A stretch of DNA of 64,000 nucleotides from Gautieria morchelliformis (taxonomy: Eukaryota > Basidiomycota > Agaricomycetes > Gomphales > Gomphaceae): NCBI GenBank assembly GCA_015179125.1, contig WHVA01000344.1, positions 61,909-125,908 of the forward strand, read 5' to 3'. Under the pieces are notes generated by a model. That model did no database searches, was not told where the DNA came from, and worked only from the letters and a program-made list of their open reading frames with translations. The position numbers and the translations under genes are program-made. How positions within the stretch are numbered: position 1 is the first letter of the stretch; the number at the start of each line of letters is the position of its first letter. Below are positions 24,370-34,109 of the stretch, piece after piece.

Positions 24370-25480
24370 CAATCATCGCCTGAGAATAGATGCCATATGC
24401 GAACGTTTGGTAGGGTAACTATACATCCGCGTCAGCCGGCAGCTTATGGCCGGCCGCATTGACTAATATTGACTTTCAATCCGATTTTCAACCGCCAAAA
24501 CGCGGTGAGTGGGAGCCCTGTGAAGGTCCAGGGGGACAACCTGTGCTTTGTGGCGATGATGTATTTACTGGCTCATCTCACGCAAATGGTTTGCTGACAA
24601 TCCCGTCAGGCAGGGAGCTAATAAAGGAAGGGCTTCTCCATAGTTACATATTTTCAAATATTTGAGATAACTAGCCGTTCCAGCGTGAATGTGGGCGATG
24701 GGTATTGTGGACCATACTGAGTTGATTGTGATATCTTGGCGGAACTACAGGGCCCTCTGTGTGAGCCAACCTTCCCGATTCCTCTGTTGATTGATGTCAC
24801 GTCTAGGCTCGTGTATTTCGCAAGGAATCATACGGGCTGACCTTTATAAACTATACGCGTATGTGGTCAAGGCCTTGAACCCTTCCCCGGAGGAGTTGTG
24901 AGTAGTAGTGAACGGTCGAATGCATCGAACAAATTCTGGACATCATAGATCTTACTTTCCATTTTCGGCTGTTAACTTGCCCCTTATGCTTACCGACCGG
25001 TTACAAGTAATAGAGTGTAGACGTGTCTGATGCCAAACTGACACGCATCTCCCAGCCTCTACCGGATCCGACCCTCTCTAGCTATGCATAACGGCGACTA
25101 AGTAGTAAGCATGTGCGATTGTCTATTACTGTAGCTGGTCATCGACAGAACTTGACGGTTTTGACTCATCTGGGCCAGTGCTGGCAGGATGTGTGTACTT
25201 CTAGGACAGTACGCGCGCGGGGTGGGTCATCACAAGACCTGCTTACTGTTAGTGTGCCTCTACCGTGACATATTTGTTCGCCTCTTACCCACGGCGGCAA
25301 GGGACTGACGCCCGCGGTGACCAATCACAGTCGGTGCTTACTTTCCCGTTGACATGCGCGATCTGACACGGCCATAGCTCAGGCTGGAATATGCAATAAT
25401 GTGAGTGTCCTGTGTTCTATTGCATGTGAAGGGGCCGCTGACGTGAGCACTCCTGGGCAGCTGACCAACAGGTTGCGACC
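24370..25480. other. intergenic, no gene recognised
   Basis: Short open frames only (the longest, 24459-24665, has no recognisable domain). The right part is the upstream region of the glutathione S-transferase gene. Confidence 0.45.
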
Positions 25481-25490
25481 CGAGGTCAGC

Positions 25491-25497
25491 TATAAAA
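25491..25497 (+). promoter_or_regulatory. TATA box of the glutathione S-transferase gene
   Basis: TATAAAA lies 87 bp upstream of the ATG at 25584, followed by a CA-rich leader, a usual arrangement for a strongly or inducibly expressed fungal gene. Confidence 0.65.
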
Positions 25498-25583
25498 GGC
25501 GATGGGTTCGCGTCGACAACGCCCAGTATCGTTACACCGCACCACACCGCACCTATCTACCTCCACGCAAATAATATTTCACC

Positions 25584-26516
25584 ATGGTCCTTAAACTATA
25601 CGGCTCCGCCAACTCCACCTGCACAAAGCGCGTAGCGACTGTGTTCCACGAGAAAAAGGTCCCATTCGAGTTCATCGAGGTTGATGTCATGAAGGGTGCC
25701 AGCAAAACGCCCGAGTATCTCGCCCGCCAGCCGTTTGGGCAGGTCCCTTACCTCGTACGTTCTCAAGCCTTCCAGCGCACGGAGGCTGACGCTGCTTTAT
25801 TGCTTTGTTGTTAGGATGACGACGGGTTCATCCTGTACGAGAGCCGTGCGATCTGCAAGTACATCGACGAGAAGTTCCCCAATCAGGGAACTACTCTCGT
25901 GCCCAGGGAAGCGAAAGGTGAGTCTCCCGTTCATTACTTCTTGCAGCTACGGCCATCCCTGAACCACCACCGGCAGCCAAGGCGCTCTTCGAGCAAGCCG
26001 CCTCGATCGAATCTTCCAACTTCGATGTCTACGCCTCCCCGGCCGTGTTTGAGAAGGTCTTCAAACCGTAAGCGCGCAACATGTGCGTCTATGGCGTTGT
26101 TTGTTGACGGTAAACCGCAGATACTTGAATTTGACTCCAGACCAAGCCGCTTTCGACGCCCTCATCGCCAAGCTGGACGCTAAGCTTCAGGCGTACGATG
26201 CCATCCTCGGGAAGCAGAAATACCTTGCCGGCAACGTACGGGATTTCACTTGTTCTTTTTACATGGAATCCTGCCTCACATATGACCGTCTGATCAGGAA
26301 TTAACCATGGCGGATCTCTTCCATCTCCCCTACGGCACCCTCGTCGGCTTCGCCGGATCCGACGTGATGACCCGCAAGCCTAACGTCGCTAGGTAGGCCA
26401 ATAAGCACATCGCTTGTCAATCGATGCTCACATGTATATGTATCAGGTGGTGGAAGGAACTCCAAGCCCGCCCCTCGTGGCAGGCAGTTCAGGGCGGTGT
26501 CAAAGGAACTGCTTAA
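25584..26516 (+). CDS. glutathione S-transferase
   Basis: Conjugates glutathione to electrophiles in the cytosol. Six exons (25584-25754, 25815-25917, 25947-26067, 26121-26235, 26298-26392, 26447-26516) give 675 nt, 224 residues, in phase with GT-AG introns of 29 to 62 bp; the 25918-25946 intron is short at 29 bp but is fixed by the frame. The thioredoxin-fold N-terminus shows VLKLYGSANSTCTKRV, then PFGQVPYL with the cis-proline and YESRAICKYID with the Glu-Ser glutathione contact. The helical C-terminal domain has LTMADLFHLPY. The length is usual for the family, and the sequence resembles the phi-like fungal GSTs. A TATA box lies 87 bp upstream. Confidence 0.93.
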
Positions 26517-26759
26517 GTTGTGTCATTTGTCGTCTGTTCGTACAGTATACAGTCAAAACGAAGCGTGAATAGTAGTGATTACCATGGATCAACAACGAAA
26601 TTATTTAACATTTTTGAGTAAATGAGAATTGTGGACCAAACGATATCTCAAAAGTCTGTGGTGTAAGCGATGAGTTCCGTCAGCATGACAGTACTCGCGA
26701 CCCCTAATGGGATGCGCATAGTACGGATGCGAGAAATAATATATGGAAGTTCATATTAT

Positions 26760-27190
26760 GCTAGATGAATATTCTGTCGTAGTTGAGATCGAGACATGCG
26801 AGTAATAAAAGAGAAGCCACCGAGGTCGAAGGACTCGCTGATTAGTTTGGTAGAATTTCGTCTCCAGTATAGTAGGAATGCTGTGGACGACCATCTGCCG
26901 ATAACCATCACAATCGAAGGTCAATCCCCATGAGGAGCAGGCGAGCAGTCCCCCGATCCTGAAACTGTGACTCCCCAGGATCGGTGTGAGCTCGCCAGAG
27001 GACCACATTTCACGGCAGCGTTCTAGAAACCAGTCTTTGGTCCGACATCGGTGCCCATGCGCCGTCTGAGGTCTCGAAGGCGAAGCGTGGAGCGTGTGAT
27101 GGGACGCGCGAAATTGCACACGAGGTGGTGTTGGAAGGCGTGGATGGGGCTGCTGTGCTCGTTGGCGTCTATAAGTTGAAGATCGTCGCC
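26760..27190 (-). pseudogene. tyrosine recombinase remnant (Crypton/DIRS-like)
   Basis: Tyrosine recombinases cut and rejoin DNA through a tyrosine. On the minus strand I see, in order, IDANEHSSPIHAFQHHL (near 27160), TKDWFLERCREMW (near 27030), SHSFRIGG with the catalytic H-x-x-R (near 26960), and, in another frame, GRWSSTAFLLYWR, whose Tyr is the likely nucleophile (near 26860). At least two frameshifts separate these blocks. The arrangement matches the recombinase C-terminal domain common in Agaricomycete mobile elements. The first catalytic Arg is not visible, so the copy is truncated and inactive. Confidence 0.78.
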
Positions 27191-27279
27191 TTGTGATCTC
27201 TGGGTGGAATAGGGGATGCGAATATTAGGTGCCAGTCACTGTGTGTTTACCATAACTCACAGTAACAAATAGTGAAACA

Positions 27280-27470
27280 AGAGCAAATCTGGTAACAATG
27301 TGAAACTATGGGAAATGGTGAAGCCTTGGTTTTTTTTTTTTTTTTTACAATTTAAGACACCAAGGAAACCTGAATAAAAGGAGCAAATCTGGTAATAATT
27401 TGAAACTATGGGAAATGATGAAGAATCCTTTCTTTTTGTTTACAATTTAAAACATTAAGAACATCTAAAT
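27280..27470. repeat. two tandem 101 bp units with a poly-T run
   Basis: GAGCAAATCTGGTAA begins both units (27280 and 27381), which also share GAAACTATGGGAAAT and TTTACAATTTAA. The first unit contains an expanded T run near 27330-27348. Confidence 0.8.
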
Positions 27471-27960
27471 GATCACCATTCAGATTCATTACCCTCTGAC
27501 ATATGCATTCACTTGGTTTGCCACTTGACATGCTCGCCGAACCCATTTGCTATATGCATCATTCACTGTCGCCTCTGCCATCAGCTATGATCCACTGGGA
27601 TGTTTCTTCTATTTTTGCCCAACCCATCAGCATTCAATTCATGCTCCATCAATGTACCTGTTCACTTCATATCCCTGCATGCCATGAAGGCTTTTTCCTC
27701 CTGGTTTTTTACTGCCGCATGTCATCGTCAGGTTCACCTCTCTTCCTTCTCTCTTTACACCATGTCCTACTGTAAATTTACTTTTTTTTCTTGCTGTATT
27801 TTACTACCATCCACATCTTTCCCAATCAACTTTCTTGTTGTGGTGCCTCGCTTGGCACCGGTGTCCCTTATTGCTGAAAGGGCTCTAAAGCCACTTCTCG
27901 GGCTTACTGGAATTCAATATATTATATACTCATATATACTGTATCACATGACCTTTTTGA

Positions 27961-28594
27961 TTAACCTCCTTCCTCAACTTTGCCCACCACCTCTTTCAGC
28001 CTTTCTCCCACTTGTTGCACCATCGTCTCTCCAAGGTTCCTCACTGCTTCCTCCAACATGAGGATCACTATCGCCCTAACTCCTTCTTGGAGTGTCTTTC
28101 CTGGCATACTGTGGGTTATCGAGAGGAGGGTATGGCTGAGCAGCTCCGCAGTCAACGGCTTGGCTCATCCTTGGCGAAAAACATGTTTTTGTCCATAAAG
28201 GCCCGAGCAGCATCTTTTGTACATATCACAGTATATGGGTCTGATAGCAGCTCAGCCCTTGTCTTGTTGTTTCCCTGCTGATTTCTGGCATGCATTTGGG
28301 TTTGTGACATTGCAGGTGGTGTGGGGTCTGTGCTGAGCAGCATGGACCCTTTTTGTTTTGGTAGGTACGTTAGGGCTACTACTAGTGTCTGCTAGCAACA
28401 CTCTATGTGCCTTTTTGGGATGCGTTTGGATGATTAAAAGTGTTGTGGAAATTTTTGTTGTTGTGGTAAGCATGAGAAAAGTCCTCTGCCACCTCTTGAG
28501 TTGCAGGTTCCTTCTTTGCTTTGGGATTCACTTGGCTTGACTTGGCCAGGGTGAGGAGTTCTGGGACCAATTCCAGTTTCTCTTTGAGGGTCAT
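27961..28594 (-). pseudogene. degraded Gag/ORF1-like sequence of a retroelement
   Basis: Three open pieces on the minus strand, separated by stops, look like one charged, helical protein: MTLKEKLELVPELLTLAK (near 28570), a Thr/Pro/Asn-rich middle, and LLSHTLLSITHSMPGKT through VVQ/VGERLKEVVGKVEEGG (near 28000). The composition resembles the ORF1 or gag region of fungal retroelements, but I cannot name a domain. It lies on the strand opposite to the LINE at 29400. Confidence 0.4.
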
Positions 28595-28717
28595 GGTTCA
28601 AACGTCAAAGGCCTGGGGGCACTCTCAGGCATAGTGACCAGTTGCAGCACCAGCGGCAAGTTACTGATGGGGGGATGCTTTGGTGTCACTGCAGGCATAG
28701 AAAGGTTTTCTGGTCTG

Positions 28718-29054
28718 AAAAACTGTCAAAAAACTGTTAAGATTTTCCAAATATTTTTAGTGTTTTTTTTATGTAAAAAAAACTATAATAAAATTTTGTG
28801 TTTTTATTAGAATTTGTCAAGCAAGAAAATTGTAAAAAAATTCAAAGTTTTTTTCAGGGTTTTTTATGGGTTTCTTTGTGTTTTCACAAAGAAACTTATA
28901 AAAAGACATAAAAAACCCTACAAAAAACTTTAAACTTTTTTACAATTTTCTTGCTCAACAAATTCTAACAAAAACACAAAATTTTATTAAAGTTTTTTTA
29001 CATAAAAAACACTAAAAATATTTGGAAAATCTTTACAGTTTTTTAAACAGTTAA
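28718..29054. repeat. long AT-rich palindrome, arms about 163 bp, 4-nt loop
   Basis: The left arm (28718-28880) and right arm (28885-29054) are near-perfect reverse complements joined at TTTCTTTGTG TTTT CACAAAGAAA. Outer matches include AAGATTTTCCAAATATTTTT on the left with its reverse complement on the right, with a few single-base differences and small indels. It could fold as a cruciform or, if transcribed, as a long hairpin RNA. It has no open frame. Confidence 0.93.
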
Positions 29055-29359
29055 AACAGAGTAGGAGCTCAGAGTTGAACATCAGGACTCCAGCTGCCTT
29101 CAGGAAGGTGCCGGTACCTCAGATGGGTTTGCTGGCACTTTGGCTTGTCTTGAGGAATGCCTCGTTCATGTCTCAGTTTTTGGGACACTTCAGGTGGCCT
29201 CATACCACCCTTTAGGGTTGTAAAAGTCCAGGGCACTGTCTCCAAGTAAGGTGTATGATAAAATCTCTTCAATAGGTAGGACTGGGGATAGTAGAAGGAT
29301 ATCTTGACAGCACTCTTGATAATCCTGGGCACAAGATAGACTCAGAATAGAACTGGATG

Positions 29360-31897
29360 TCTACCCACCCGAGTGGAGGGACTCGGTCACCAGAGTCCTT
29401 CGCAAGCTGGGTAAAGCGGACTACACAGTCCCCAGAGCATACCAGCCCATCGGCTAGACACGATCGGGAAGGTGCTGTCAGCATGCATAGCAGAAGACCA
29501 GGTAATGATGACAGAGAGACACCACCTCCTGCCAGCAAACCACTTCGGATGCAGACCAGGCCGAACAATGACTGACGCACTCCACTATATCACCGCGACG
29601 CCATAGATGCATGGAGGAGGGGCAGAGTGATAGGGCTGTTGTTCCTAGACATCAAAGGCGCGTTTCCGAGCATCGTGTTAGACAGACTGATACACAATAT
29701 GCGAAGGAGGGGCATACCTGAGGAGTACACAAGATGGATCCACAGAAGGGTAGAGGGGCGCGCTACCACGATAAGCTTCGACGACTACACCGTGCCGGCA
29801 AGAACAGTCGGCAGAGGGATGGACCAGGGGTGCCCGGTGTCAGCCATTGCATACCAGTTTTACAATGCTGACTTACTTGAGACACTCAAAAGCAGAAACA
29901 AGGAAGACTGCATGGGCTTTGTGGATGACACCACACTGATGGCGGAGGGGAAGGACCTGCAGCAGGCCTTCGACAAGCTTGCGGGCATCATGAGCAGGAC
30001 AATGGGTGCAGGCGACTGGGCTGAGGTGCATCAGTGCTCTTTTGAGGTCAGCAAGTTTGGCCTCATGGGGCTCACCAGGAGAAGGGAAAAGGACCCAAAC
30101 GCACCCAAAAAGTCTAGACTGGTCACGAGGCCATCCATCAAGATCGGACAGCAGGTCATCAAGCCGACGGTCACGCACAAGTGTCTCGGAGTCATGATAG
30201 ATCAGGAGCTGCGATTCAGAGAGCACGTCAATTATGCACTCAAGAAGGGCGAGAAATACCTGGCACAGTACAAAAGGCTTGCGAGGGTCATGAGAGGGGT
30301 CAAAGCTAAGCACATGAGACGATACTATCTAGCAGTCACTGTCCCGAGAATGTTATACGCTGCTGACATCTTTCTTATACCAGGCACCAGAAACAATAAG
30401 GGCATAAAAGGCCACATAAACAAATTGGCCAGGATACAGAGGCAGGCTTCACTGTCCATCACTGGTGCGATGAACACGACAGCGACCGACACACTAGATG
30501 CGCATGCAAACCTCCACCCTTTTCCGCTACTTGTCACCAAATTAGTGCATAGAGCGGCGACAAGAATAGCATGCCTACCAGAAGACCACCCTCTGGCAGC
30601 AAGGGCACTAAAAGCCACGAAGCGATACATAAAGAGCCATAGGTCACCGCTGCACGAAATCATGCACGTGTTCGACATGTGACCCAAGAGGATGGAAAAG
30701 ATATGCATGGTATGCTTCGGGCCCAAATGGGTCCCAGCGTTTGGGATACGCATACCCCCTGACAAGCAGCAAGCCATCGAAGAACTGGAAGCTGACACGG
30801 CAGACGTCAAGGTATACACCAACGGGTCAAGCATCGATGGAGGGGTGGGAGCAGCTGCTGTATTATACAGGGGCGGCATCGAACAGAAGGTGGTAAGGCT
30901 ATATATAGGCACGGAGCAGGATCACACAGTTTTCGAGGCAGAACTGGTAGGGGCCACCATGGGGGCAAAGCTCCTGAATATGGAAAGGGGAAGGAGATAC
31001 GTCATAGCAACTGACAGTCACGCTGCTATACAAACCACTAGGAGGGAGAAACCGATGCCGGCGCAATACTTGGTCAATGCGATACATCAGCAGGTACAGG
31101 GACTGGTAAAGCTGCAGCCACAAGCTAAGGTCATCATGAGGTGGGTGCTGGGGCACGAGGGGGTGGAAGGGAATGAAAGAGCCAACAAGGAGGCAAAGAG
31201 GGTCGCGAGAGGGGAGACAAGCGAGGAAAGGCACATACCAATAGAGTGCAGAGGAGAGCTGCCCAGGAGCAAGGTGGCGGAGCTCCAGAGGTTCCAGAAA
31301 CAGGTCAGACAGGAGGCAAAAACCTACTTCAAGAGGTGGCCAAGAGCCAAAATAGCGCACAAGATTGATCCATCCATGCCATCCGTCGCTTACACCAAAC
31401 TCATATACGGGATGCCACACAGACACGCCAGTTTGCTTATACAACTCAGGACAGGACATGTGGGACTGAATAAACACCTTCACAAGATAGGAAAACACAT
31501 TTCCTGTTCAGATGTCCAGCTTACAGCAGGCAGAGAAGGGTCATGGAGGCCAAAACACTCCTAGCTAGACCGAAGGCAATGAAGCACCTCTTCAGGTATG
31601 TGCACAACACAGGGAGGTTCACGACAAAGCACCGTGACTCAGAGATGTCAGGAAGGATAGAGGCAGAGGAGTAGAGAGAACCGGAGACGAACATGCAGGT
31701 GCAACACGCACACACACCACCCCACTCACGAAGGCACGGACTTGCCCAGGGCCTTGCCCATGGAGCACAGGCAGAGACAGAAAAGGTCAGGCTGGATAGA
31801 CACGCATGTAGACAGGCACTTTGTAGAACATGTCTTACATAGGGCTCGGCCCCAAAAGACGTTAAATTGGATATAAAAATAAATAAAAATAAAAAGT
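29360..31897 (+). mobile_element. Tad-like LINE (non-LTR retrotransposon), 5' truncated
   Basis: The RT and RNase H domains of one ORF2 are followed by a short 3' UTR that ends in an A-rich simple tail (ATAAAAATAAATAAAAATAA, about 31873-31897), the signature of target-primed integration. The N-terminal endonuclease and ORF1 are not present in order upstream, so the copy is 5' truncated or rearranged near 29360. Several coding lesions (see the ORF2 entry) show that it is no longer autonomous. Confidence 0.88.
29400..31674 (+). pseudogene. LINE ORF2: reverse transcriptase and RNase H
   Basis: The RT starts near 29400 (KADYTVPRAYQPI), continues through LLPANHFGCRPGRTMTDALH and, after frameshifts near 29450 and 29605, FLDIKGAFPSIV, GMDQGCPVS and the catalytic FVDD (about 29920). 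A TGA at 30679-30681 follows HVFDM and the frame continues open into RNase H. There YTNGS replaces the usual YTDGS and NERANKEAK replaces NExADxxAK, so two metal-binding Asp are Asn, both G-to-A type changes; FEAEL and ATDSHAAI are kept. A deletion with frameshift near 31497 removes the usual CCHC motif, and the tail HFLFRCPAYS resumes to the TAG at 31672-31674. Confidence 0.88.
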
Positions 31898-32159
31898 GTT
31901 GTCCCTGGCTGCAGAGCATAGTATAATATGGGCTCGCTGACATTGGGGGTCCTTAGACTTTTCTCTTCGGATTTCCCCTTGTCAGGTGAGAATCCCCTCT
32001 CTTGTATACTCTGTTCATTTATACATACTTCAGATTTCCCCTTGTCAGCTGTGTGGTAGTGTGACCTTCACAGCCAGCTATGGTTGCCCTTACACTTGCC
32101 CTGGTACCAGCTGGTTGCTTTGGGTTTTGTAAGGGCGGTGCACTGCTTGTTCCCCTAGC

Positions 32160-32660
32160 AGAACTGATCTATGTGGTCTAGTCTATGAACTCCTTCTGGA
32201 AATCCACCCAAGTCCAAAAGTGCAGAGCTCGGGTTTTCACTTTGGCACATAGGACTTGGTTCACAAAACACGTGGCTCAGCTGGACTTGAAAAACGACAG
32301 GACCCAGTGGATGCAGGCCTGGTCTGAGGGCAACATGTCTCCACTGATCACGAAATATAGTGCCAGGGTGTTCAGGAAGGCTTGGCCCTGTTCTCGATCA
32401 CCATTAAAATCTGAGGGTGTTACCAGCTTCACCTTCCCTCATCTTGAACCCATCACCAGCCACTTGGCTTCTTCTGAATCTTCAAACCCCCTGAACTCTT
32501 CAGTTCGCACTTCTTCTCTTCTCAGCTCTTGGGCCATCGGTCTCACATCTAATTTAGCCATGATGAGGTGTAGTGTGTTTTCTATTTCCTCATTCTTCGC
32601 TCAGCTGACCTGGAGCTCTTCTTTGATATTCCGGAGCAATTCAGACTGATCCATCATCAC
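32160..32660 (-). pseudogene. Ty3/gypsy Gag fragment
   Basis: From a possible start near 32656 (MDQSELLRNIKEELQ) the minus strand encodes, with several stops, KVKLVTPSDFNGDREQGQAF and LNTLALYFVISGDMLPSDQ, then WVDFQKEFID. This is the capsid core pattern of fungal Ty3/gypsy Gag (P-x-F-x-GDR-x-x-(G/A)-x-x-F). No protease or RT follows in order. Non-functional fragment. Confidence 0.65.
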
Positions 32661-33267
32661 AGGATTTGAAGGGACACTCAGGGGCTGACACAAGGCTGAA
32701 GGAACAACTTCGAAGGAGGGGGTGTCAGGTGCGGTATGCTTGGAGGGCATTCCAAAACCTGACTCTGAATGGCTAATGCCAAAGTTGCCTATGGCTTTAC
32801 CATGCAACCCGACCACTGGTCCTTGGGGAAGAGCTTTTCCTGCTGTGAGAGCAACTCTCCCTAGACAGCAGAACTCATGGGAGGATCCAAAGATGGATAA
32901 GAGCTATCTACATGACATACAACTCACCTGGCAGAGGAGGATCCAAAGAGGAAAAGCTAAGGACCTCCGCTGTCAGAGCACTACCTGTATACCTTGTGCC
33001 CCTGATCAAAGTCAGGGACACCCACCCCACTCCTGATACAAGTCTGTGCCTCCGTGGCATTCACCTAACACACGACTTGACCCACTTGGTGCCATTCCAG
33101 GATAATTCCCAAAGCTGAAGGTTACTCAGCCTGGCCCTCGAGATATGCTTGGGTCAGAACCAAAGCTGAGACCAGAAATATCCTCAGGAGGAGGTTCCCC
33201 TGACAGGATCCATCTCTAGATCCTCATCCTGGTCATGCCATACAGCCACTGTCCATAGGCTGGACTT

Positions 33268-33640
33268 GAGCTGAGGGCATTCTGCCTTCCTGTGGCCCAT
33301 CTGGTCACACTGAAAGCAGGTGATACTGCTTTGATTGCTTACAGGTCAATCTGGCAGTCGCCCTGCTGGTTTTGGTAGGACGCTCAGTTTTGATGAGCTT
33401 CCCACTCATTGCCTGAGGCTGTTTAGTCTCTCCATCCAGATGGGGCTGGGCAGGGTTGAGTGGGGCAGTTGCAGGTGCTGGAATACACTGCCCCTTGGCA
33501 ATGAGACAGACCAGGTCAGGCCTGTTTGGGGCACTGGGTTGCTCACTGCAAGCCATGATGCGCTGGCCAATGTGGCCATGCTTTCTGCATGTCACATAGG
33601 GATGCTTCCTTGATCATGCAGGCTGTCTCATAGAGCTGCT
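33268..33640 (-). pseudogene. retroelement Gag fragment with CCHC zinc knuckle
   Basis: The minus strand encodes CFQCDQMGHRKAEC, a C-x2-C-x4-H-x4-C zinc knuckle, preceded by about 90 open codons ending at the same place (start near 33595). It lies upstream of the Gag core fragment at 32160-32660, which is the wrong order for one element. It is therefore a second copy or a rearrangement. Confidence 0.6.
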
Positions 33641-33644
33641 CAAT

Positions 33645-34105
33645 TGAGCTAGACTTTGCATTTAACATAGGAAGTAGAGAGGAGGGCATGCAATAAGGGC
33701 AAACGATATGTGATTACCTGTTTGAACATGGCTATGATCAATTGCGATTAATAGCCTCGGTCGTTCTGTAATCACGATCAAATGGCGATGAAGACAGGAT
33801 TCACGTCACAGTTAATTCCGAGGTTAGCAACTTACACAATTTTCATCCCAAGGTTGAGTGAGTTAGATAACCAGGTTAGTATGTCCGGAGGTCTCGGGTA
33901 TAACTTCCCGATCTGAGACAATGATAGCAATTAACGCAACACAGATGGTCCTGGGATCGTTCAATGCTTTACACTCACGGAAAAAAGTAACTGTAAGTAG
34001 TCTTTATCAAATGACTCCTGAGTAGGGAGGCGCGAAAGGTCCTCGATACAATACAAGGGCGGGGTAGATGTCATTAATCCTGGCTGAGAAAGTAGCTAGC
34101 CATTT
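33645..34105. other. intergenic, no gene recognised
   Basis: No open frame over 60 codons with recognisable content and no clear repeat boundary. Confidence 0.4.
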
Positions 34106-34109
34106 GTTC

